Shown here piece after piece: positions 24,199-35,420 of a stretch of DNA of 64,000 nt. The notes under the pieces were generated by a model. That model was not told where the DNA came from and did no database searches. It was given only the letters and a program-made list of their open reading frames with translations. Within the stretch, counting starts at the first letter, position 1. Each line of letters begins with the position of its first letter. The DNA comes from Albifimbria verrucaria (lineage: Eukaryota > Ascomycota > Sordariomycetes > Hypocreales > Stachybotryaceae). The stretch spans positions 3,534,001 through 3,598,000 of the forward strand of contig JAHREC010000011.1 of the NCBI GenBank assembly GCA_020081605.1, in the 5' to 3' direction. The position numbers and the translations under genes are program-made.

Positions 24199-24258
24199 TT
24201 AATTTTAATTTTAATTTTAATTTTAATTTTAATTTTAATTTTAATTTTAATTTTAATT
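24199..24258. repeat. AATTTT hexamer array, nine full copies
   Basis: Nine uninterrupted AATTTT units (24201-24254) plus partial units at both ends, 60 bases in all, with no mismatch. The unit is a rotation of TTTTAA. Confidence 0.9.
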
Positions 24259-26564
24259 AAAAACTTAATAATAATAAAATTAAATAAATTAATTATAAAA
24301 AAAATTAAATAATAAATAATTTTTATTTTTATATTAAATTAAATAATAAAAAATATATAATATAATAAAATAAATCCTATTTATATTTATTATAATTTAT
24401 AATAAAAAATCTTTTAATAAAAAAATAAATAAATAAAATTTATTTATAAGAATATTATATTTAATATTATTCTTACCTTAAATAATTTTTTAAAAAAAGC
24501 CTTTAATAATAAATAAAAAATATTCTATAAAATAAAAATTATTTTTTAAAGATTATATATAAATATTATAAAATAAAAATTAAGATTTTAATTATTAAAA
24601 TTTATAAAAATAATTTAAAAAGGATTTTTATATAAAAATATTAAATAAAAGCCTATAAATATATATTTAAAAGCTTTAATAGCTTTTTAATAAAAATAAA
24701 AAAATATTATTATTTATAGAATTTTTTTATAAGAAAATTATTAATAAATTTATAATAATAAAAAAATAAAAAAATAAAAATTTAAATTAAGGATTAAAAA
24801 ATATAATTAAATTATAAAACTAGCTTTTAAATTTATATCTATAAGTATTATTATTATAGAATAAAATACTATAAATAAGGATTATATTATATAAAAGATA
24901 AATTTAGGAATTATTATAAGCTTAATTATATATATTTAAAGGTTATTTATAAATATATTAAAGATAATATAAATAATAAAAAAATCCTAAAAAAATTAAC
25001 CTTAATATTAAAATCCTTAATATAATTCTTAAGGATATTATATATAATCCTAAAAATATTTTTTAGAATTTATTTATAAAGCTTAATAATTATTATTTTT
25101 TTATTTTAATAAAAATATAGAATAATAAATAAAAAAAGAATAAAAATTATAATAAAATATATAATAAATTAATATTTAAATCTTAATATTATTTTAAAGT
25201 ATTTATAAATTATTATTAAGGCTATAATAAAGTTTAATATAAAATTAAATATTATTTTATAATTTATATATAATATTAAAAAATATAAAAAATATAAATA
25301 TAATATATAAAATATTTATAAAATATAAGCTAATTTAAATAATTTATTATTTTTTTATATTTAATTAATAATTTAATAATTTAATAATTAATATTTTTAT
25401 ATAATAAAATAAACTTTTAATAAATTCTTTATTATTATTAATAATATTAACAGATTAATTTAAGTATATTTTAAATTTTTATTTATATAATATAATTTTT
25501 TTATTTTTTTAATTTTTTAAATAAACTTTTTAAAAATAAAAAAATATTTTTAATAAAATTAAAATTTAATAAATAAAATAATAAATAAATAATTTTTATT
25601 TTTATTTTTTTATATATTTATTATATTTTTTTAAATAATATTATAATATATTATTTATAATTATAATAAAATTTAGCTTTAAATACTTATTATAAAAATA
25701 TAATAATTTAATAATAAAATCTTTAAAAAAATATATATTTATTAAATTTTAATATATTTAATATATAAAAATATTATTTTAAATATAAATAAAAAGTATT
25801 TATTATTTATTATTATATTTAAGTTTTATAATCTTAATTAATATAATTTTTTTAAGGATTATTTAAAATAATAATCTTTAATTTTTATATTATAATTAAA
25901 TTTATTTATATATATATATATCTAGGATTTAATTTTTAATTTTCCTAGAATATAAAAATAAAAATCTTAAAGGTTTTTATTTTATTATTATATAATATAA
26001 TATATTTTTTTTATAGTTAATCTTTAATAGCTTAAGCTATTAAGCTTAATAATACTTTTATTATAAACTTTTTATATAAATCTTTTATAAGTTTATTAAA
26101 ATATAAATAAAGCTTTTTAATTAATATATTATATAAAGCTTTTTTATTATTAATATAATATAATTATAATAACTTTAATAATATTTATATTTAAATATAT
26201 TAAATTTAAGTTATTTTTATTTATAATAAATTTATTAAACTATATATAAACTATAATTAATATTATTAATTATAGATTAAATATTAAAATTTTCTTATAA
26301 TAAATATCTAATTAAAATATAATCTATAGAATTTAAAGTAAATATTATAATTAATTAAATAAAAAGACTTTTTATAGTTATTATAATAAAAAGAAAAAAA
26401 AAAAAGAAAATAGATAAATAGGTAATATATTTATTCCCTTAGCTATCTTTATTTTTATAATTAATTTATTTTATTATTAATAATACTTATTAATATAAAG
26501 GTCTTTAGCATAGTATTAAGGCTAGAACTGGTCCTATGCTTTTAACTAAAATTAATAAGAAGAA

Positions 26565-26604
26565 CCTACGATACCCTTTAACTAAATTACGGTACTATAC
26601 TATA
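26565..26604 (-). repeat. Right terminal inverted repeat of the AT-rich element
   Basis: On the minus strand the outer 14 bases read tatagtatagtacc, followed after one base by a 25-base core ending atcgtagg. Relative to the left arm every change is C to T or G to A. Confidence 0.8.
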
Positions 26605-27016
26605 CCTACTGGCAGTATAACCATAACCCAACGACGGACGGAGACAAGGCATAGCTATAAGAATTCTTTGTTCTAATTTAAAACATCATGAACTTGTGGC
26701 GACAAGCTCACTTCTTTTCTAGCGTAAGCGAGCTGATGAATACAACGTCGGGCCAAGGGAATAGAAAGCCTGCTTGATCGCGTAGATTCGAAGCGTAGCG
26801 AAGGACAACCTATCAATACATGTTTGTATCTTCCGTCAAGCCTAACGCCTGTTCAGGAACGATAAGAGGAATTATGAGCACATAACAATAGCTAAAAGAA
26901 CAAAACAACATGCGACGGCGGTATCATCATCTCTCACTCCCATCTCTGCCTTGATCCAATACACTCAGTGGTTTTCGCAGCCACAGCTCCCAACATGCCA
27001 AACACTAGATGGATAC
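26605..27016. other. Short gene-free stretch between the AT-rich element and the acyl-CoA synthetase
   Basis: 412 bases forming the 3' flank of the acyl-CoA synthetase gene. Normal composition. No gene is seen. Confidence 0.6.
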
Positions 27017-29317
27017 TTAGGTCGTGTTCTTCAGGCACTCATCGATCTCCTTTCCGAACCTCTCGCGGATCACCTTGCGGTTCAGTTTTTGCGTGGCAGT
27101 GACCAGGCCCTATAGCAGTTATTAGTAAAAATCCTCATCGTCTGTTATTTTAACATGGCTAAACTTACGGAATCGGGTGTCCACTCCTGGTCAGTAACGA
27201 CAACACCAGCGATAGTCTCAATAGAGCTCAGAGCAGCACGCTTGGCGGCGCCCTGGAGATCCTTGAGGACAAAGTTACGGATCTTAGGATCGGTGTGCAT
27301 GCTGTGTTCGTCCACGCCGAGCTCCTTAGCCTTGTCCTGAAGTACCTTTTCATTGGGCATGATAACGGCAATCGGGCGAGAGCGCTCGGGGTCGGCGTGA
27401 ACCATCAGGTTGGCGACGGTCTGAGCACCTCTGTACACGGCCTCAACCTTCTCCAGGGCAATGTACTCACCACCCTGCATCTTGACGAGGTTCTTGACTC
27501 GGTCAATGACCCGCAGGTGACCGTTGTTGTCGAACTCGCCAATATCACCAGTCTTGAACCAACGGTCGGGAGTGAGCGCCTTCTGGGTCTCCTCAGGGTT
27601 CTTCCAGTACTCGCTCATAACGGGGGTACCGCGAACGTAGATTTCACCCTGAGGGCGCTCCACGTCGTCGGTGAAGTAACCAAGCTCAGGGAGAGCGACC
27701 AACTTGACCTCAACAGAAGCACCGACTGGACCAATAGAGTCCGCCGAGTACTGTAGGGGATTACCCAGAGAGACGCAGGCACAGGTCTCGGTCAGACCGT
27801 AGCCAGCAAGCATAGGGGCGAGGACGATGGAAACGAACTGCTTTGTGCCGTCGGAGATACCGCTGGCGCCGTTCATGGTGAAGCGCAAGCGGCCACCAGT
27901 GAGCTCTCGCACCTTCTTGAAGATGATTCCGTCAAAGATGGTGGCACCAGGAAGCTTGTTCCTTGTCATCCATGTCTTGTAGCTGTAGGCGCCCCAGAAG
28001 AGGTTCTGGAGGAGAGGGCTGGAGGTGCCGAGCTTCGCCATAACACCCTTCCTGATCGTCTCCCAGATCTGAGGAACACCGACCATGACGGTAGGCTTGA
28101 ACTCTCGCATGTCGCCCGCGCAGTTCTTGACGGAGGAGTCGGCCAGCGTTCGAGGGTTGCCGTAACCCAGGGTACCACCAATGGACAGGACGAGGTTCTC
28201 AAGGGCCATTTCGAAGATATGGGCCAGGGAAGATAGGCGAGAATGGCTTCCTTATCGCTGACACAGTCCTTGACGCAAGTCCAGAGACCAGTAACTAGAG
28301 AGGTTGAAGTCAGTCTGGGATGCTCGACGGGCGTTAGCAGGGCTGATGAACGCTGACATACCTCCGGCGACAAGGGCCTTGTGCTGAATGCAAGCACCCT
28401 TGGGGAGGCCAGTAGAGCCTGAAGTGTACATGATGCAGTAGAGGCTGTCGGGATGAGCAGGCTTGGGTTCGACGGGGTTCTCTTCGCCCAGCTTCAGCAG
28501 CTCGTCATAGGTAATGACATTGACACCCGGGTTCTTTTCCTTGAATTCCTCAATCTCGCCACCATTCGCAAAGACACACTCAGCGTTGACGATGACAGTC
28601 TTGATGCCTACTCTCTGGATGGGGCCGGAGGCGGTCTTGAGGAGGTGGGGGTCAAGGAACATGGCGTCACTGCCGGTCTGGGCGAGAGAGTGCTCAACTC
28701 CGCTCTCGCCGAGGGTGTCGTAGGCGGTAACGATGGAAATAGACTGGGAAGCGCAAGCGTGGGACATGGAAATCCAGGCAACACTATCAGCGGTGTTAGC
28801 AGAATGGCCGAGGGGTGAATCGCGGGCGATGGACGCGACCAAGGAAGCTACGCGGGAGGGAGGGAACGGGGTCTAACCTGGTGGTCGCGTAGAGATGAAG
28901 CTTCTTGTCGGGGTTGAAGCCTAGCTTGACGAGACCGCTGCCGATTTTGTGAATGCGGTCGAGGTACTGCTTGTAGGTGAGGTAGGAGTAGGGAGTGAGC
29001 TCGAAGTACTGCCACTCCTTGTCGACCTCGCGGATCTCGCCGTCAACGTTCTTCTGGACCTTCTTGGTCTCCTTGTGGAGCTTGACGAGCTTGCGGTAGC
29101 CGACGGCATTGTGGTTAGGGTAGAGACGGGCGCTGCGGCGAACGATGTCGTAGACGGTGTGGACGTCGTCGGCGGGGGTGTCGATGAGGCCGTCCTTGGC
29201 CAACGGATGGCGCCTAGGGATGGTCTCGCCAGGAACCTTCTCGTAGCCAGGGACATCCACGGTGAACGGTGGCTTGTTCACCTGGTGGAGAGGCATGATA
29301 CCGGTGGTGTAGTCCAT
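27017..29317 (-). CDS. faa1: Long-chain fatty acid-CoA ligase (Faa1/Faa4 type)
   Basis: Activates long-chain fatty acids to acyl-CoA in two steps through an acyl-adenylate, for lipid synthesis, storage and beta-oxidation. Exons: 29317-28878, 28783-28362, 28294-27169 and 27109-27017, with introns 28784-28877, 28295-28361 and 27110-27168. Motifs in order: ELTPYSYLTYKQYLDRIHKI, then VTAYDTLGESGVEHSLAQTG, the AMP-binding loop YTSGSTGLPKGA, the GYGLTETCACVSLGNP motif, and the long-chain signature WFKTGDIGEFDNNGHLRVID with KNLVKMQGGEYIALEKVE. The end reads VIRERFGKEIDECLKNTT. Only one break: a C lost in the CCC run near 28225, in AYLPLAHIFEMALENL. Corrected length is 693 residues, normal for Faa1/Faa4. 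The symbol follows the yeast family; filamentous fungi have several paralogues and I cannot say which this is. The 3' end lies 0.4 kb from the AT-rich element. Confidence 0.96.
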
Positions 29318-29714
29318 CGCGGCGACTGTCGATGGAGCAGGAAAAACCTGCGCCTGGAGTTGCTAGCTGTGGGAAGAGTCGAGGTAGAAAAAAAATTGGA
29401 CGTGGACGCGCGCGAAGCTATCGTAGGATGAGCAAGGGCAATGGGGATAGAGGGTGGAGGGAAGAAGCAGAGGCCGGGTGGGAGATGGGACGGCAGAGGA
29501 AATAGAGATGAGAGAGGAGGGCGATGCGTACGAGGGCTTATTGCATCCAGGCAGTGATGCAGGATGAGGAGATGAGGGAGGAGGAGGAGCTGGTGGTGGT
29601 GCTGGTGGTGGTGGAGGAGGAGCAGCAGCAGGATGATGAATGGCTGCATACAGTACCGTACAGAACCCAGCAATGGAATAGGTAGGACTGCCTGGCCAGG
29701 ACAAGGCACGCGCA

Positions 29715-29805
29715 CCCAAGGTACCGCGCAGCGCTAGGTACTAGGCGGCACTACGTAGTGCCCTGCTACGTAGGTCGCGAAGCAGGTACCCAGGTACGTT
29801 AGCGT
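29715..29805. repeat. GGTACC motif cluster and 16-base palindrome upstream of the acyl-CoA synthetase
   Basis: Several GGTAC motifs and the perfect palindrome ggcactacgtagtgcc at 29747-29762. It lies about 0.4 kb upstream of the start codon at 29317. Confidence 0.6.
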
Positions 29806-30698
29806 TGGCCTGGGCCTGGCCCCATTGGGGAGCGCTGGACAGCGAGTTACAGGCCTGGAGCGTCAATTGTCTGGGGTCGCAGTGCCAGGGGCCCGCTGTG
29901 GCAGAGAGCTAGTCGGAGCTAGGGCCTCCCTATGGGCTCCCAAGCATGCACCCAGAGCCCCTTGCGCGCCGGGCTAAGGCTACAGGTACGGAGCCAAAGA
30001 TTAATTGCGTCACTTAACCGGCCAGGCGCTTTGTGACGGGGGCGATTGAAACACATCTTTGCTTCCTACATCACGAATCTCTTGCCCTTTTTCTGCCCTG
30101 GTTTTGCGAAAGTGAGGAAGAGAAATCTTATTTTTATTTTTATTTTTGTTTTTTTTAATTAAAGGACAGAAAGAAAGAGCAAGAAGAGAAGTAGCAGTCA
30201 AATAAGCTGTTCAGGATTTGTTCCATAGCTACCCCGTGCGTGATGTGTACACTTGCCACGGCCCGGAAATTTGTTGGTGACGACAAGACTGCCTGGCTGC
30301 CGCTGTAGATGCAGCTCTTTGGATGACACTGTAGCACTGCATCGCCAGATTGGGCTCGGCACCCACGTAAGTAAGTACCTGCATGTCCTGACGGCAACAC
30401 TCAAGGTACATCCTTGGTGCACCCTACGCATCCGGGTGACTTCACCCCGATGCATCGTAACATGGGCATGCCACATCGGACTTGCAGATTTCCACTCCCT
30501 GATCGCCTCTGCCACCCCTGCTCACTCATCTCGACCCCAACAATCTGTCAAGCTCTGAGCTTACTGTATGGTATCACAACGGCTTCTGCACGGCATTACA
30601 CGTAACACATTTCTACCCAACGGTTTTTCTTGATTTTTGGAGGCGTGTTTTGTCGGAGTACAAGGCACCTCCTTGCTCCTGTGTACTGCGCTGTCCTT

Positions 30699-30905
30699 TG
30701 GGTACCTAGGTACCTACCTGGTACGTGTTATAGGTGCTGAGGCCGGTATGGTAGGTCAGGAAGTGCTCTGGAGAAGTGATAATTGATAGCTTCTCCTTCC
30801 CTGGACGTTGGTACACGAGTGCCTGCTCTGCTGCAGGGGCTGTTTACGCTGAGCACCTGGTACCTAACGTTACTAGGTACTAAGGTAGGTATTTAGGTAC
30901 CCAGT
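30699..30905. repeat. GGTACCTA motif cluster
   Basis: Runs such as gggtacctaggtacctacc (30700-30718) and ctaggtactaaggtaggt (about 30873), in non-coding sequence about 1.4-1.6 kb upstream of the acyl-CoA synthetase. Confidence 0.6.
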
Positions 30906-30970
30906 ACTGGTCACGCTTCTCATTTGCCTCCTCTACTTCCTCCTCCTTCACCTCGCTCTATTTCACGATG

Positions 30971-30995
30971 CAACGCAACGCAACGCAACGCAACG
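30971..30995. repeat. CAACG pentamer tandem repeat, 5 copies
   Basis: Five uninterrupted CAACG units. An open frame that starts in it (30968-31459) has no recognisable protein content. Confidence 0.9.
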
Positions 30996-33315
30996 TAATC
31001 CACCAATCCCCTCTCGTTGGAATCCTTTCTTGGCTCAGGGCTGAATGCATAGGTAATTTCTCACCTCGCTCGACCCCCTTCGGTTTGCTCGCTACAGAAA
31101 GCGGCGTCGGTCATCTGAGCCCTGGCCAAGAACCGCCCAGTCGCCGTCTACCACAGCGAATCCTTGCCAAGACCAGACCATCAACCTCCCCATGTTCAAG
31201 CCAAGGCTGCTCAAACCTAGCTGAAGCTCGACAAACTGCCAATTTCAACCGCGCCTGTCCCCGGATTTTTCTTTCTCGGCCATCTGTACAGCTGCAGCCT
31301 CCATCATGCCGTTGGTTCTCTTTTGTTCATCTGCGCCGGCTGCGCATCGCGCCTCTGCCTTCTTTTGTGCCCTGTCCCGGCTCCCTACGTCTCCATCTAG
31401 CCTTGAACCCCGAAGCCCGTGGGGCCGGCATGACACGGAAATGCCTGCAAATCCGTTGACCCTTCTTCGCTAGGCTGGGCTAAACGATGGGCCTTTGCTT
31501 GTGTCCTGCAGCCGCAACATCACGCTAGAGCATTGAAACAAATCTCGTTGGCCAGCTGTATCCGGTTTCAGCAATGACAATCTAGCTCTGGCACCGTCCT
31601 ACAGGCTAAGCCTCCACGTCGACGCACCGTCCAAGCCTCAGCTACCTACTTGACCAGGCTTCCTCAATGATCTGTCCTCTGCCACTTCATGATCGCAATC
31701 ATCTGACAGACCTTTGCCCAGCGCCACTGCCTGGTCGCTCCAACGGTGCTGATGCAGTGGCCAGCCCTGATGTGGCTCTTGGCGGAGCCTCAGCCCCCTT
31801 TTACTTTCGCCGACGCGTGAACAATTCTGTAGTCCTCCCATGTCGAATCCATGCACCCTATCATTTCCTCGGCTCTGCGATCCTGCTCTCACGTGCTGCG
31901 GGGGCCGTTCAAGGCGGTCCCTGGCGCAGAGCTGTCAGATTAAGGTCTGATGCCGCTGTCAGCCGAGGATCAGCCTTGCCAAAGCCGAGCCGCGGTTTAT
32001 TTCAACTACAGTAAAACAATGATTTTGTCTTCTGATGTTGAAGTGATCAATCTTCGTGTCAAACCAGCCATTCTGCCGCGCTACATCCCGTAGCTTTCAG
32101 CAGTGGCCGCAATTACGGAACCTGGTCAGCAGCTATCCATGGTTCACGCTAGGGAAACCCCAAAGCTCCCTGACTCAACGCGCCAATCAAGAACACCCTT
32201 GGCACCACTCCTGGCTATCATCGGCACTCGCTGGATTATCTTCCGGACGCTCAGATGTCTTAAAGGTAGTTCCTGGTGGCCGTGCGCCGTCAAGTAGGCT
32301 GTATTGTCATCGGCCATGGGTAGAGTTCGAGTCAAGAGCACTTTACCACTTTATCCCACTCCATTACACTCGTAAACGACTCCTTACTCGGAGCTTTTCT
32401 CCCCGTGCCTTTGGAAGCTCTCTGGCCTGCTTGATGATTTACACTAGAAGATGAAGGGTTGGAAAGGTAAGTCAAGCCCGATATCAGTGTTTCACTCTAT
32501 AAGAACTGTTTAGCCTTATGACATCAAAGTATATTGCCTAGCCAGGCTAACATCACGCTCAAGACATGTCTAGAATGGTTGGGTATAAGCGGTGCAGGCA
32601 TGTGTACTCCAAATCCCATATCTATATAATACGAATGGGTGAAAAAGCCTCCTCTCTCCGCTTCTAAGGAGTTCATATATTTTCCCAGTCATAACCGTGC
32701 TTTAATACTCACGGGTCAGCTCCTTGGATTGCCTTGCCTTGCCACTCTCCATCTCATGATCTCGTTAAATGCTGTCCTCTCGATGTATCTAGGGTAGCAA
32801 TAAGTCATGACTAGATATCAAATATATGCTCGGTTATGCCGAGACATTGGGCAATAACGAGGCAGTGTGTTCTATGCGTGTGGCGAGCGCTTATATAGAC
32901 GTAGACACTAGACACGAAGCGGATGACGAGCAAATATCGAAAGGACAGGATCAGTATCGGTACTATATATCTCATGGTGGAAATAAGATGTATAGTCATC
33001 TAATCTAATTATGATAAGAAATCGTTGTGGCGGCAAATTGGTATAGGGATGGAAAACGATGACAAGATGAATATATACGTTCCTAACATGAGTTTAGACG
33101 CCTTACGGTCTGAGCCACTCAGCGAATCATCTTTATTTTAGCGGCTTGTCAAGTTTATTCGCCAAGAAGGTTATTGCTAGGGCTATTGTTAGGCTGAGCC
33201 ACTATCACTGTCCACATCTAAGAACCTGAAACTTGAGGGTGTATAGAACATACCCCGGTTTGACCCCTTAGATATAAGTTGCACAGTACAGTTTCCATTA
33301 TACCTGAGCACCACA

Positions 33316-33338
33316 GGTCGCAGTATAAACCTGCGACC
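33316..33338. repeat. 8-bp stem, 7-base loop inverted repeat
   Basis: ggtcgcag and ctgcgacc are separated by tataaac. It lies in low-GC non-coding sequence. No function can be assigned. Confidence 0.6.
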
Positions 33339-35136
33339 CTGCACAATTACACCAATCATTTATTAGCATGGTTTAGCAACCGTTCGGTCACTACGCTCGT
33401 CCTATGAAGCAAGATTTCTGCGAGGCTGTAGACCATGAGCTCGGAATCATATAGTGTAAACACCTTTTCAACATGTAGAAACATAATAAGAGGATATCAA
33501 CAAGTTGGATGTCTGGTCTCGGTGTCAAATAGCAATTGTAGCTTCTCCTTTAACCCACAGGGTACCAGGGAAGCAGTGACACTCTACTTCTCGACAAACA
33601 ACCAAAGAACTGATGTATATTTCATCGTTCATTCAGTGCAGCGTGGTAAGAACTTGTTAGGCATTTTAACCGTGTAAAAAGACATGTTCATGTTATCACC
33701 TTTCTTAGCAACAAAAACTACACCAGACAAGGCCCGTTCTATAGAGTCAAGTTTTTCATGAACTTCGTAGACCCAGCATCATAAAAGAAATATTTATGCT
33801 CTAAAATACATCAACCCATGTTCCGTAAACATCAGGACCCTATCGTAGGCTTGTTTCCTTGTACGCGTAGAAAATTATCAGATCATCGTGTTGCAGAATA
33901 GCATGGCCAATTGGGAACTGTTTCCCTCTCGTCCTACAACACTATACATATTACACACATGCAGTATCAAACACTGACAGGTATAAAACCTCTCGTGCTT
34001 CCCAAAAACAGAGCCCTGAACTAGTAGCCCCTTAACACTATTCCTCGTCCCGCCGCCCGACCTAGATCCCACCATCCGTGAGATAGTTGAGCGAGAAAAA
34101 TGATAATCCATAGAGCCTCGTAGATATATTATGGTTTATTCGGACCTTCAACCGAATCGCAAGTTGAGAATGAGGGTGATACGGATTAGCATTCGCTCCT
34201 TAGTGCTACAGTGGGAAGGCAGAAATTCCGCATATCTAGCGCAGAAATCACGATAGAAAATCAACCAAATGCCTAACAATAAACGACTAAAAATATAATA
34301 AATTTATAATAATATGATAATAAATAAATTAATTAATATATATTTATCATAACTTCTTATACATGAAGCCCTTTGACTGAATGGAAAACCCGAGGTAGGC
34401 GAAACTTTTGCTATCCCACTGTAGCAATAGGCCAAGAAGTCATGGTATATAATATAGGTCTTGCATCTCACGAGTTACTATTTGTTGCAAGACCTGAACC
34501 GTTTTCGCCTCACACCTAGCTTTTATTAAAACCCCTATAATACAATATTTTCCTAGTCAACGTTCTCAGTGCCCTGTCCAGAGCCCCTGAACAACACCAC
34601 CCAACATGGCCAGGTAAATATACGCATACCGGGCTTGCCTCGAAACTGGTCATTCACGCTGATTTGGGTTGTATTTAAAAGCTATAAGGATTTAGACTCT
34701 TGGATAAGACTATGATTGTGGGCGAGCTGTTTGGGATTAGATAATGGGGAATATGTCTTTGCCTTATCTCATTTTGCTGCCTGGCTGAGATTTATAGAAG
34801 CATGTATGTTCAATATGCTGTGCTGCAGAGATCTTTAGCTTTTCTCTTTATATGTCATCTTAATCCTTACCAGCGACCATAGTTTGGAACGTGTTGCTGA
34901 TTCCTATGCCAACAGAGAACTTGGTTGTATCTTAACCAGGACTCTCGGCGCAGAATCGAGGGTGAAGACTTGCCTCTCAAGGTAGTCCTCCGTGATAGGG
35001 TTGCGTTGGCCAGAGGTTGATAAGTTACAGTACGAACGTTACGGCTTCTGCAGCGCACAACTATAAAATTAAGGGTTTATAGCTCAAGCCATAAACAAAT
35101 AACATATCGCTGATAACTCCTGACCTCCTGGCTTGA

Positions 35137-35144
35137 CATATAAG
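35137..35144 (+). promoter_or_regulatory. Possible TATA element of the F-box gene
   Basis: catataag lies about 280 bases upstream of the ATG at 35421 and is followed by a C/T-rich stretch, a common arrangement in filamentous fungi. Position and sequence are the only support. Confidence 0.3.
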
Positions 35145-35420
35145 GCCCCTGCCCCCGCCCTCACGATCGAACCTCCCCTCCCCGCAAGCTTAACCAGACC
35201 GATCAACTCGCAAGACTTAAGGTAACAGCACAGCAGCACCGCCGACCAAAGCCACAACTGAATATACTCCAGCTAATACAGACCTAACTCCCCGCCATCA
35301 TAACAATCATATTCCAACTGAATCAAGGCTGAAGATCATCTCGGCAGGCTTTCTCAAACTTCACAGACCTTATTCTTTCAATCAAATCCCTAGAGCAGAT
35401 CAGAAAGAAGGCGAACAACG

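Larger units (their letters stand above)
23411..26604. mobile_element. RIP-decayed, AT-rich element with terminal inverted repeats
   Basis: About 3.2 kb. Most of the interior (about 23520-26500) is almost pure A/T and holds no readable coding frame. The ends are inverted repeats: 23430-23454 matches the complement of 26565-26589 at 23 of 25 positions, and the outer 23411-23424 matches 26591-26604 at 10 of 14. All six mismatches are C/T or G/A, with C or G in the left copy, as RIP would leave. The flanks return to normal composition abruptly. The inverted ends suggest a former DNA transposon, but no transposase is legible, so the superfamily is unknown. A possible target duplication (GCAGTA at 23402-23407 and 26612-26617) is weak. 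Confidence 0.8.
29318..35420. other. Intergenic, 6.1 kb, no supported gene
   Basis: 29.3-30.9 kb is the acyl-CoA synthetase upstream region, with GGTACC clusters, a 16-base palindrome at 29747-29762 and T/A-rich tracts near 30130. 31.0-32.4 kb has short random-looking frames only. 32.5-35.2 kb is visibly lower in GC, with scattered A/T tracts (for example 34285-34350). A possible decayed coding stretch lies on the minus strand at about 33630-33776. Confidence 0.5.
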
